6,394 nucleotides of DNA from Chloroflexota bacterium (GTDB lineage Bacteria; Chloroflexota; Anaerolineae; Anaerolineales; UBA11858). Position numbers and translations under genes: made by a program. The notes below the pieces were generated by a model. The model saw only the letters and a list, made by a program, of their open reading frames with translations, was not told the origin of the DNA and ran no database searches. The stretch is from assembly GCA_030666985.1 (NCBI GenBank), contig DAOUWT010000162.1:1-6394 (forward strand), given 5' to 3'. Below are positions 1 through 5,113 of this stretch, one piece after another; the stretch's first letter is position 1; every line of letters starts with the position of its first letter.

Positions 1-124
1 CACGCTCAAGGAGGAACGCCAGTTCCTCCGGACTCCACCCCCCACGCTCAAGGAGGAACGCCAGTTCCTCCGGACTCCACCCCCCACGCTCAAGGAGGAA
101 CGCCAGTTCCTCCGGACTCCACCC
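1..124. repeat. 42-bp perfect tandem repeat, about 3 copies, each with a hairpin
   Basis: Copies run 1-42, 43-84 and 85-124; the first two are identical and the third matches for 40 of 42 bases before diverging. Each unit holds a perfect 8-bp inverted repeat, GGAGGAAC and GTTCCTCC, around a 4-nt GCCA loop (10-17/22-29, 52-59/64-71, 94-101/106-113). The remainder of each unit is C-rich. The array starts at base 1, so it probably continues to the left. No unique spacers separate the copies, so it is not CRISPR. Its function is unknown; it resembles REP-like hairpin arrays. Confidence 0.95.
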
Positions 125-144
125 GCAGGATCTGCCGATCCTGC
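125..144. repeat. Perfect 8-bp hairpin directly after the tandem array
   Basis: GCAGGATC (125-132) and GATCCTGC (137-144) form a perfect stem around a TGCC loop. Stem and loop lengths match the tandem-repeat hairpins but the stem sequence is different. A weaker 5-bp stem, GAGCG/CGCTC (147-151/164-168), follows. There is no T-tract, so a rho-independent terminator is unlikely. Confidence 0.8.
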
Positions 145-455
145 TAGAGCGCGGAAGTAACGCCGCTCGCGAGGCGAAGAGTGATTAATATCTTCTTTTT
201 GACGAGGTTTCCCACTGATAAAGTTTCTCCTTTCCCAGTACATTATAGAGCAGAGGTAATTACTCCCCCCCTGTAGGGCGAATTGGTAATTCGCTTGGCA
301 AAGTGTAACTTTGCACCGAAATTGCCATTTCGACCTACATTCATGGGGGGGAACGGTTACGAACAGAGAGGTCTAGCCTTTCTTGGCACTTCCCGCTGAC
401 GACAATGTGTGAGAAGAAGACCTAAACGCTATTTCAATGTACGGTTGGAGAAAAG
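145..455. other. Gene-free region upstream of the CNB gene
   Basis: I see no convincing coding region here on either strand. Apart from the hairpin elements listed separately, it holds an AT-rich stretch (about 183-262) and the leader of the gene starting at 456 (352-455). A promoter for that gene should lie here, but I cannot find a -35/-10 pair with good spacing. Confidence 0.6.
265..351. repeat. Three-arm cloverleaf-like palindromic element (87 nt)
   Basis: An outer stem TGTAGG (272-277)/CCTACA (334-339) encloses three successive perfect hairpins. Arm 1 is GCGAATT/AATTCGC (278-284/288-294) with loop GGT. Arm 2 is GCAAAGT/ACTTTGC (298-304/308-314) with loop GTA. Arm 3 is CGAAAT/ATTTCG (317-322/327-332) with loop TGCC. 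Outside this, seven C (265-271) can pair with seven G (345-351), leaving TTCAT unpaired. The layout suggests a MITE-like or REP-like element or a structured RNA. It is not a tRNA: the loops are only 3-4 nt and there is no T-loop or anticodon loop. Confidence 0.85.
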
Positions 456-935
456 ATGGCCGAAGAATTTATAGAGCAATTATCTTTGCTTGATGAGTTA
501 GATGAAGAAGAATTGGATATTTTACGTTCCCTCTTCGAGAAGGTCGAATGTAAAGCTGAAGAAGAGATATTCAGGCAAGGAGAGGAAGCCAAGTATCTTT
601 ACATGGTAGTAGAAGGAAAAGTCATCATTCATTTCAATCCTAAGGAAGAAGCGGCTCTGGTCATTTCTACCCTTGGAAAGGGGGACTTGTTTGGGTGGTC
701 GGCTGCTTTAGGACGCCGCACCTACACTTCGGGAGCAATGTGTGCTGAAGGCGGAGAACTACTCCGCATAAAAGGGGCTGATCTAAGAAAGCTCTATCAA
801 GAACACCCTAAAACAGGTATACTTGTAATAAATCGATTAGCAAGTGTAATTGCTAACCGGCTAACAAACACTCAAGATCAAGTGGCTGAGTTGCTGAATC
901 ATGGACTACGGGGCCGAGATATACCAGGAGGCTAG
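456..935 (+). CDS. Stand-alone cyclic-nucleotide-binding (Crp/Fnr-type sensor) domain protein, no HTH
   Basis: This 159-residue protein matches the N-terminal effector domain of the Crp/Fnr superfamily. After a short helical start, the beta-roll runs from about residue 25 to 110, with the typical glycine turns (Q41-G42, V52-E53-G54-K55, G75-K-G-D-L-F-G80). A long helix (about 114-148) corresponds to the Crp dimerisation C-helix. The protein ends there, so the DNA-binding helix-turn-helix is absent. In the phosphate-binding cassette the usual Glu after F-G is W81, followed by R87-R88-T89; this argues against ordinary cAMP binding. A GGAG ribosome site (447-450) lies 5 nt before the ATG. The nfu-type gene begins 3 nt after the stop, and its AGGAGG site (926-931) lies inside this gene's last codons, so the two are probably cotranscribed. 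A sensor or protein-protein regulatory role is inferred; the ligand is unknown. Confidence 0.88.
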   Translation: MAEEFIEQLSLLDELDEEELDILRSLFEKVECKAEEEIFRQGEEAKYLYMVVEGKVIIHFNPKEEAALVISTLGKGDLFGWSAALGRRTYTSGAMCAEGGELLRIKGADLRKLYQEHPKTGILVINRLASVIANRLTNTQDQVAELLNHGLRGRDIPGG

Positions 936-938
936 ATT

Positions 939-1181
939 ATGGTTGAAAACCCTTCCCGAGAAGAACAAATGCAAACTTTGGTCAAGAAAATAAGCGCTTA
1001 TATCGAGCAATATCATGGCGGCTCGGCAGAGTTGGTGAATTTTGAAGATGATATAGTCACCATACGGTTAGGAGGAGCGTGCCTGGGATGTCCCCTTTCG
1101 GCATCTACTTTGAAGGGATGGGTGCAAGGTACAGTCCATCAGTTTTTCCCTGGGGTTGAGGTGGTGGCAGCAGAGGAATAA
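939..1181 (+). CDS. NifU C-terminal domain (Nfu-type) Fe-S cluster protein
   Basis: This 80-residue protein consists of just the NifU C-terminal domain. The signature is a G-G-A-C-L-G-C-P segment (residues 45-52) with C48 and C51, followed by T-L-K (57-59) and a closing F-P-G-V (70-73). In this family the CxxC pairs of two subunits bridge a 4Fe-4S cluster, which is then handed to cytoplasmic apo-proteins. The length is normal for a single-domain Nfu; the NifU scaffold and ferredoxin domains are absent. The start is fixed by AGGAGG at 926-931, 7 nt upstream of the ATG and within the preceding gene, which indicates translational coupling. Pairing with a CNB sensor and proximity to CODH maturation genes suggest a role in Fe-S supply, perhaps to CODH/ACS. 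The domain assignment is firm; the client is inferred. Confidence 0.92.
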   Translation: MVENPSREEQMQTLVKKISAYIEQYHGGSAELVNFEDDIVTIRLGGACLGCPLSASTLKGWVQGTVHQFFPGVEVVAAEE

Positions 1182-1225
1182 TACGTAAGCGTTCACCCTC
1201 CTCCCAACGGATTTCGCTGACTGGC

Positions 1226-1290
1226 AGACCTCCGAGGTTAGGCCGTTCCATCCTGGAACTAATGTTGCACTACAAAAACCTCGGAGGTCT
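1226..1290. repeat. 14-bp perfect inverted repeat with nested hairpin
   Basis: AGACCTCCGAGGTT (1226-1239) is the exact reverse complement of 1277-1290, with 37 nt between. Inside the loop, GTTCCA (1245-1250) and TGGAAC (1254-1259) form a second hairpin. Each outer arm is itself a near-palindrome, ACCTC-N-GAGGT, so it could also be a pair of binding sites for a dimeric regulator. It sits between the Nfu gene and the membrane-protein gene. No U-tract follows, so intrinsic termination is doubtful; an attenuator, operator pair or dispersed palindromic repeat are the alternatives. Confidence 0.85.
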
Positions 1291-1335
1291 TGGTAAGGGG
1301 AGTGAATAATTACTATTAGTTATAAGGAGGAAAAC

Positions 1336-1623
1336 ATGTTAAGTTTTAGAGAAGTAATGGCTTTTTTGGGAATAGTTGGCCAGACCTTTGGCTTAATTGT
1401 TTTTGGCGCAGTGGCAGGTTGGTTCACTTTGTTCGCCTTTCAGCAACCTGAACGACGGTGGCAATTACAAAGCGTGGTATTTGGTGTGTTTTTCGTATTC
1501 GTCGCTTTACTAGCTCGGTTCTCGTCCCCCGGGGCCTTTGGCGGTTTTCTGCTGGGGACAGCGGGAGCGTTTCTCTATTGGGGAATATTCAAGAAAACTG
1601 CATCAGAAGACGAAGAGGAATGA
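1336..1623 (+). CDS. Small three-helix membrane protein of unknown function
   Basis: I do not recognise a family for this 95-residue protein. It has three hydrophobic stretches long enough to cross the membrane: about residues 8-35, 46-61 and 66-86. A positively charged link (P38-E-R-R-W) lies between the first two, and the C-terminal tail is acidic after two lysines (K86-K87 ... E-D-E-E-E). There is no cleavable signal peptide and no cysteine. The start is well supported: AGGAGG (1325-1330) is 5 nt before the ATG. It lies 154 nt after the Nfu gene across a structured inverted repeat, so it may have its own promoter. It is convergent with the CooC-type gene ending at 1745. The reading frame is likely real because of the strong ribosome site and coherent hydrophobic pattern, but I cannot assign a function. 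Confidence 0.72.
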   Translation: MLSFREVMAFLGIVGQTFGLIVFGAVAGWFTLFAFQQPERRWQLQSVVFGVFFVFVALLARFSSPGAFGGFLLGTAGAFLYWGIFKKTASEDEEE

Positions 1624-1744
1624 TGAATTGGTATGTTGGGGGGCTGGTATATTGGCAAATTAGTAAATTGGTATATTGGTTTCCCCAGTTTCCCAATCTC
1701 CCAGTCTACCAATATACCGGTACACCAATTTCCCAATCTACCGC
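1624..1744. repeat. Degenerate AT-rich repeat strip with imperfect palindrome between convergent genes
   Basis: The 10-mer GGTATATTGG occurs twice (1646-1655, 1670-1679), and its exact reverse complement lies at 1709-1718. Related TTGG/CCAA words fill the rest, including CCCAATCT at 1692-1699 and 1732-1739. The left half is written in TTGGTA words and the right half in their complements, so a transcript from either strand could fold. Its place between two converging genes fits a bidirectional transcription barrier, but there is no classical stem plus T-tract. Confidence 0.75.
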
Positions 1745-2539
1745 TTAAGCGATTTCCAGCGTCTGATCCATCATCTGAGCCACAGCCCGGTAAACGGGGG
1801 AATCATCTCCTAGCTCCACAAGCGGCCTGCCGCTGAATTCAAAGTTGACCAACTCGTCGTCTGATGGGACTACCCCCAAAAAGGGAATGTCCATTTTATC
1901 AATGCGTTCCTGAATCGGAGGGGGCATTTCACCCGGCAAACGGTTGAGTATAAAATAAGCGTTTTCGATATTGATTTCCAGTTCATTCCGCAACTGGACA
2001 ATGCGTTCCGCGGCCACGATGCCCCGCTGAGTGGGGCCGCTGACGATGAAAAGGTGTTGCACGTCTCGCGTTGTACGCCGGCTGAGGTGTTCCATCCCCG
2101 CTTCGTTGTCAACTACTACATAGCGATAATTTTTACTAATACCGTCGATGATTTCCCGCAGGTTGTGGTTGACGGCGCAATAACAGCCTTGACCTTCTGA
2201 GCGTCCCATGGCAATTAAATCAAAGCGATCACTTTCTGAGAGGGCGGATTGAACCTCGTAATTCAAATAGTCGCTTTTCGTCATCCCACTAGGGAGCGTT
2301 CCCCTCGCTGCCCCACCGAATTTGAGAGAGTTTTGTATCTCTACCAACAGGTTTTCGCGAACTTGGCCAACCGTCAGGCCAAGGTCTAAACCTAGCACCA
2401 TGTTCAGATTTGCGCTGGGGTCAGCATCTATACCCAAGATAGCTCCATCCTGTTTTTGCATTAGATATTTGATGATCATGCCGGCCACAGTGGTTTTCCC
2501 CGTGCCACCTTTACCGGCTAAAGCAATTGTCGTTGTCAT
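1745..2539 (-). CDS. cooC: CooC-type CODH nickel-insertion ATPase (first paralogue)
   Basis: This 264-residue protein is a SIMIBI/MinD-class P-loop ATPase. It has a deviant Walker A, GKGGTGKTT (residues 9-17), the D-A-D-P-S-A-N-L segment (38-45), a C-Y-C metal-binding pair (C119, C121), and the Walker B/CooC block D-N-E-A-G-M-E-H-L-S-R-R-T (144-156). The CxC plus this block are diagnostic for the CooC/AcsF family, whose dimers bind Ni or Zn at the CxC and use ATP to load nickel into the C-cluster of carbon monoxide dehydrogenase in the cytoplasm. All key residues are present, so it should be active. AAGGAG (2552-2557) lies 12 nt before the ATG, within the end of the upstream cooC-like gene; the gap between the genes is 9 nt, so they form an operon. 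The CODH it serves is not in the window. Confidence 0.92.
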   Translation of the reverse strand: MTTTIALAGKGGTGKTTVAGMIIKYLMQKQDGAILGIDADPSANLNMVLGLDLGLTVGQVRENLLVEIQNSLKFGGAARGTLPSGMTKSDYLNYEVQSALSESDRFDLIAMGRSEGQGCYCAVNHNLREIIDGISKNYRYVVVDNEAGMEHLSRRTTRDVQHLFIVSGPTQRGIVAAERIVQLRNELEINIENAYFILNRLPGEMPPPIQERIDKMDIPFLGVVPSDDELVNFEFSGRPLVELGDDSPVYRAVAQMMDQTLEIA

Positions 2540-2548
2540 ATCTTAAGT

Positions 2549-3340
2549 TCACTCCTTGGATGCAGAATATATTTCCGCCTCGATCGTTTTAGCCATCCTT
2601 TGGGCGGCATCGCGGAGGGCGGGAACGTGATCGTAAACCGGAATGCCCAAGCGGTCGGCTTCTTGAACGCCGAAGTCGGCGGCGAGGGTTCCCAAAAGCG
2701 GTATGCCAGGGGATTCTGCTATAAGGAAATCTTTTTCCTCTTGGTTGCGGACTTTGTTTCCTACCAGCCAGAGGCGTGTGAGGCCAATGTCGGTGGCTAA
2801 TTTTTTGATTTGCTTTGCGGTTCCTATGCTGCGACGGGTGGGTTCAACGACTATGACCATGGCGTCTACAAAATCGACAGTGGCGCGTCCCAAGTGCTCT
2901 ACGCCGGCGTACATATCTAGGATGAGCACCTCGTCGTCGCGGAAGAGTAGGTGAGTGAAGAGGGTTTTTAGCATCGCGCTTTCGGGGCAGATGCACCCAC
3001 TTCCCCCCAGGTCAACGCTCCCCATCTCGAGGAGGCGCACCCCCCGGTGGGTAACGCTGAAGCGTTCGGGGATATCGTCCACGCGCGGGTTGAGGGTGAA
3101 AAATCCGCCGGAGTAGCCTGGTTTTGCCCCGGTGCGCTCTTCGATAAGGGCGTCCATCTCGGCGATGGGGCTTAGTTTTGCTCGAACCTCATCGGGAAAG
3201 CCCAACGCACCCGCCAGGCAGGGAGCGGGGTCGCCATCTACCGCTAAAACGTCTCGCTCGTCGTCTGCGTAGACCTGGGCCAACAAGGCCGACAGGGTTG
3301 TTTTTCCGACGCCCCCTTTGCCGCTAATTGCTATTTTCAT
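2549..3340 (-). CDS. cooC: CooC-like maturation ATPase (second, divergent paralogue)
   Basis: This 263-residue protein has the same fold as its downstream neighbour but belongs to a distinct subgroup. Walker A is GKGGVGKTT (residues 7-15) and the metal-binding pair is C-I-C (C116, C118). The segment after Walker B reads D-M-Y-A-G-V-E-H-L-G-R (142-152). Two positions differ from what I expect in CooC proteins: the D-x-D-P block reads D-G-D-P-A-P-C-L (35-42), with Cys where Asn is usual, and Y144 stands where Glu is usual. The start is supported by AAGGAG (3348-3353), 7 nt before the ATG. It is first in a two-gene operon. A role in loading nickel into CODH or a related enzyme is inferred from the family and the tandem arrangement; the substitutions leave room for a specialised role. 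Confidence 0.88.
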   Translation of the reverse strand: MKIAISGKGGVGKTTLSALLAQVYADDERDVLAVDGDPAPCLAGALGFPDEVRAKLSPIAEMDALIEERTGAKPGYSGGFFTLNPRVDDIPERFSVTHRGVRLLEMGSVDLGGSGCICPESAMLKTLFTHLLFRDDEVLILDMYAGVEHLGRATVDFVDAMVIVVEPTRRSIGTAKQIKKLATDIGLTRLWLVGNKVRNQEEKDFLIAESPGIPLLGTLAADFGVQEADRLGIPVYDHVPALRDAAQRMAKTIEAEIYSASKE

Positions 3341-3350
3341 GCTGGCTCTC

Positions 3351-3400
3351 CTTGTCTGCTAATCTGCTTGTCCGCTAATCTACGCCAATCTGCGCTAATT
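3351..3400. repeat. 16-bp tandem repeat plus degenerate half-units upstream of the CooC operon
   Basis: CTTGTCTGCTAATCTG (3351-3366) and CTTGTCCGCTAATCTA (3367-3382) match at 14 of 16 bases. Shorter related words, CGCCAATCT and GCGCTAATT, follow to 3400. The first unit overlaps the ribosome-binding site of the cooC-like gene starting at 3340, so the repeat lies in that operon's leader. Confidence 0.75.
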
Positions 3401-3442
3401 TATTGGAGTCGCCCGCCGGCAACTAAAAACCGTACACGAAGC

Positions 3443-3481
3443 GACGCACCACGTTTCACGTATCACGCACCACGCATCACG
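3443..3481. repeat. Heptamer tandem repeat, CACGNNN
   Basis: Five full 7-nt units plus a partial one run in register: GACGCAC, CACGTTT, CACGTAT, CACGCAC, CACGCAT, CACG. The array ends just before the stop codon of the DUF3786 gene (3488). A related heptamer array occurs at 6165-6197. Confidence 0.8.
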
Positions 3482-3487
3482 GAGAAT

Positions 3488-4117
3488 CTATTTTGCTTTG
3501 ATTATTCGTTTTGTGAGCATACTACTTAATATAGCGTAGGCTTCTGAATTGAGGTGGTAAATGGCGTCGTGGTTAAATAATATTTGATAGGAGGGTGGGA
3601 AATCTTCATCCCCTTTCCATAAAACTGCCAAGAGGGCCACTTTGGGAAACACCTGAAATTGATAAGCTGTGGTGTCAAAGGGTGCTAGCTTTCCACCTAC
3701 CTTTTTGGCTGCCTCTTCGAAAGCTTGATAGTCGTTGCCAAAAGAAAGAAGCAGCTTTTTAGATGTTTGTTCCTTATGCGCCGAGTTATAGAATTTGCCA
3801 TCGGGTATTTTCGAAAATGAAATCCAGCCTCTTTCAGGTACATAGTGTTTGGCATTGTGAAAATAATAGGCGATAAAGGCTTGAGAAAGTATATCTAGGG
3901 GTTGCTGGGTTTTGGCATCTTTAGCAATGAAATCCTGCGTGGCGACAATGACTTCTTTCTCCCACATAGTAAGTTGAAATAGTCCATGCTCGTCTCCGGT
4001 GAATTCATATTTAGACCCTGTTAGGGCAGCTATAGTGTGAAAGTTGGCTTCTTTGAGATCCGCGCGGAGGTTGCCAACGTGGTCTTCGAGAGATGTGGGT
4101 TGATTGTTAGTAGACAT
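3488..4117 (-). CDS. DUF3786 domain protein
   Basis: This 209-residue protein is recognised as DUF3786 from its C-terminal half: G-W-I-S-F-S-K-I-P-D-G-K-F-Y (residues 97-110), F-G-N-D (126-129), the Gly pair 141-142, F-P-K-V-A-L (157-162), the core L-W-K-G-D-E-D-F-P (166-174), then I-L-F-N (179-182) and the H-L-N-S-E block (188-192). It has no cysteine, no signal peptide and no membrane segment, so it is cytoplasmic and is not itself an Fe-S protein. DUF3786 has no established function; from memory it is frequent in anaerobes, sometimes next to or fused with Fe-S domains. AAGGA (4124-4128) lies 6 nt before the ATG. It is 147 nt upstream of the CooC operon on the same strand, but repeats in the gap make cotranscription uncertain. 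A link to CODH/corrinoid metabolism is inferred from position only. Confidence 0.85.
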   Translation of the reverse strand: MSTNNQPTSLEDHVGNLRADLKEANFHTIAALTGSKYEFTGDEHGLFQLTMWEKEVIVATQDFIAKDAKTQQPLDILSQAFIAYYFHNAKHYVPERGWISFSKIPDGKFYNSAHKEQTSKKLLLSFGNDYQAFEEAAKKVGGKLAPFDTTAYQFQVFPKVALLAVLWKGDEDFPPSYQILFNHDAIYHLNSEAYAILSSMLTKRIIKAK

Positions 4118-4463
4118 AATAAATCCTTGTAGGGGGTTGTAATGCTAAGGGTCTGTCCGCAAATAACTTCCGTCCCAGGAACACGGCTCCTGATAATGTA
4201 CCACGGGAAAGCCTCTTGATGCGTTAGAAATAGATAAGATTGCCTCTTTGGGTGTCGCTGTACTTAAATGCAAGTCTTACCCCTCTTTTTGAACCAAGCA
4301 GTAATGAATATGGCTCTTTGACCTTTTGTGTGGTCACCCAGACCTGTCAGGTTTTAATCGTTCTCCTTTAGAAACCCCCTTATATTGGCATTTATGCTAC
4401 AACAAACCCAAATACAGGAGCAGCTCTCGGCTGCAGTTTAAATCACTGCGGTCAAAGGTCATG
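4118..4463. other. 346-bp intergenic region between the DUF47 and DUF3786 genes
   Basis: No coding region is supported. It holds a weak hairpin GCAGC/GCTGC (4420-4424/4430-4434), a palindrome at 4342-4352, an 8-bp inverted pair CTTTGACC (4316-4323)/GGTCAAAG (4450-4457), and a short hairpin CAGGA/TCCTG (4177-4181/4188-4192 approximately). It should contain the end of the pit transcript and the promoter of the DUF3786 gene, but neither is clear. Confidence 0.6.
4342..4352. repeat. 11-bp palindrome ACCTGTCAGGT
   Basis: ACCTG and CAGGT are perfect complements around a central T. The flanks (G before, TTT after) and layout resemble the ACCTC-N-GAGGT arms at 1226-1290. It may be a regulator-binding dyad or a fragment of a dispersed palindromic repeat. 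Confidence 0.5.
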
Positions 4464-5096
4464 TTAAGGCATCTTGACCACGATATCGTTCAGCACGTTC
4501 GCAGCTTCGTCCCAGCGATCACCGGCGTTGCTCAAATGGCGATAAGTTTCGCGCAACTTGAGCATTTGCATGATGTGCTCAATATCTTCCGGGCGGTGGA
4601 ATAGTTCTGCCAAGGCTTCGCGGTAGACTCTCTCCATGCGGTTGTGCAAGGCCTTGGCCCGCACAGCGTGGTCTTCGGCCACTGCCGGGTGGCCCTGTAG
4701 CCGTTGTACCCCTAAATGTATCTCACGCGCGGCGTCGCCCAACATAGAGACCATACGATGCAAGTACTCGTTAGGTTGCACTTCCAAGATATACATCTCC
4801 TCAACTGTAGAACGGGCGTAGTCTAGCACGTCGTCAATGTCACGCGAGAGAGCGTGAATGTCTTCCCTGTCAAGCGGGGTGACAAAAGTATTGTTCAATT
4901 CAGCAATTAAGATACGTCGTACCTCATCAGCTTCTTTTTCTATGCGAGTGACTTCATCGGCTTGTTCTTTACTGGGGTGTTTAAGGTATTCAAGTAGAGC
5001 ATCCGCTCCTTTAACAGTGTAATCCGCTTGTTGGATCAATAATTCAATAAAACGATCTTGCCGACCTTTCTTAAATAAACGTTGTAACCAGCCCAT
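4464..5096 (-). CDS. DUF47/PhoU-like Pit accessory protein
   Basis: This 210-residue all-helical cytoplasmic protein belongs to the DUF47 (PhoU-related, Pit accessory) family. Diagnostic parts are I-E-K-E-A-D-E-V-R-R (residues 52-61, with the E53-xxx-D57 metal motif), T-P-L-D-R-E-D-I-H-A-L-S-R-D-I-D-D-V-L-D (73-92) and the C-terminal D-R-W-D-E-A-A-N block (193-200). Such proteins are usually encoded with PiT permeases and are thought to modulate phosphate uptake; this one follows pit by 17 nt on the same strand. An upstream GTG at 5114 overlaps the pit stop codon, but the ATG at 5096 is preferred: AGGAGG (5102-5107) sits 5 nt before it, and the protein then starts M-G-W-L-Q-R-L-F, which is typical of the family. 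The GTG has no ribosome site. Confidence 0.92.
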   Translation of the reverse strand: MGWLQRLFKKGRQDRFIELLIQQADYTVKGADALLEYLKHPSKEQADEVTRIEKEADEVRRILIAELNNTFVTPLDREDIHALSRDIDDVLDYARSTVEEMYILEVQPNEYLHRMVSMLGDAAREIHLGVQRLQGHPAVAEDHAVRAKALHNRMERVYREALAELFHRPEDIEHIMQMLKLRETYRHLSNAGDRWDEAANVLNDIVVKMP

Positions 5097-5101
5097 TATT
5101 T

Positions 5102-5107
5102 CCTCCT
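5102..5107 (-). promoter_or_regulatory. Ribosome-binding site deciding the DUF47 start
   Basis: On the minus strand this reads AGGAGG, 5 nt upstream of the ATG at 5096. It lies downstream of the alternative GTG (5114), so it can serve only the ATG. Confidence 0.85.
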
Positions 5108-5113
5108 GTTTCA

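Noticed and set aside
1..124. CRISPR array
   Set aside because: The copies abut with a fixed 42-bp period and no unique spacers, and no cas gene is near.
265..351. tRNA gene
   Set aside because: The cloverleaf shape and length are suggestive, but the loops are 3-4 nt, there is no anticodon loop, and there is no T-arm consensus.
383..397. Sigma-54 promoter (TTGGCAC then GC)
   Set aside because: Only 8 nt separate GG and GC where 10 are needed, so the elements are out of register.
1290..1316. Sigma-70-like promoter TTGGTA/TACTAT before the membrane-protein gene
   Set aside because: The 15-nt spacing is short and both boxes match only partly; too weak to list as a feature.
1458..1836. Two overlapping + strand open frames across 1458-1748 and 1633-1836
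   Set aside because: They overlap the better-supported membrane protein or translate the TTGGTA repeats and the antisense of the CooC gene; neither has a ribosome site.
4420..4434. Rho-independent terminator of the pit operon
   Set aside because: The stem is only 5 bp and no T-tract follows on the minus strand.
4326..4604. 92-codon + strand open frame
   Set aside because: It runs antisense into the DUF47 gene, has no ribosome site and resembles no protein family.
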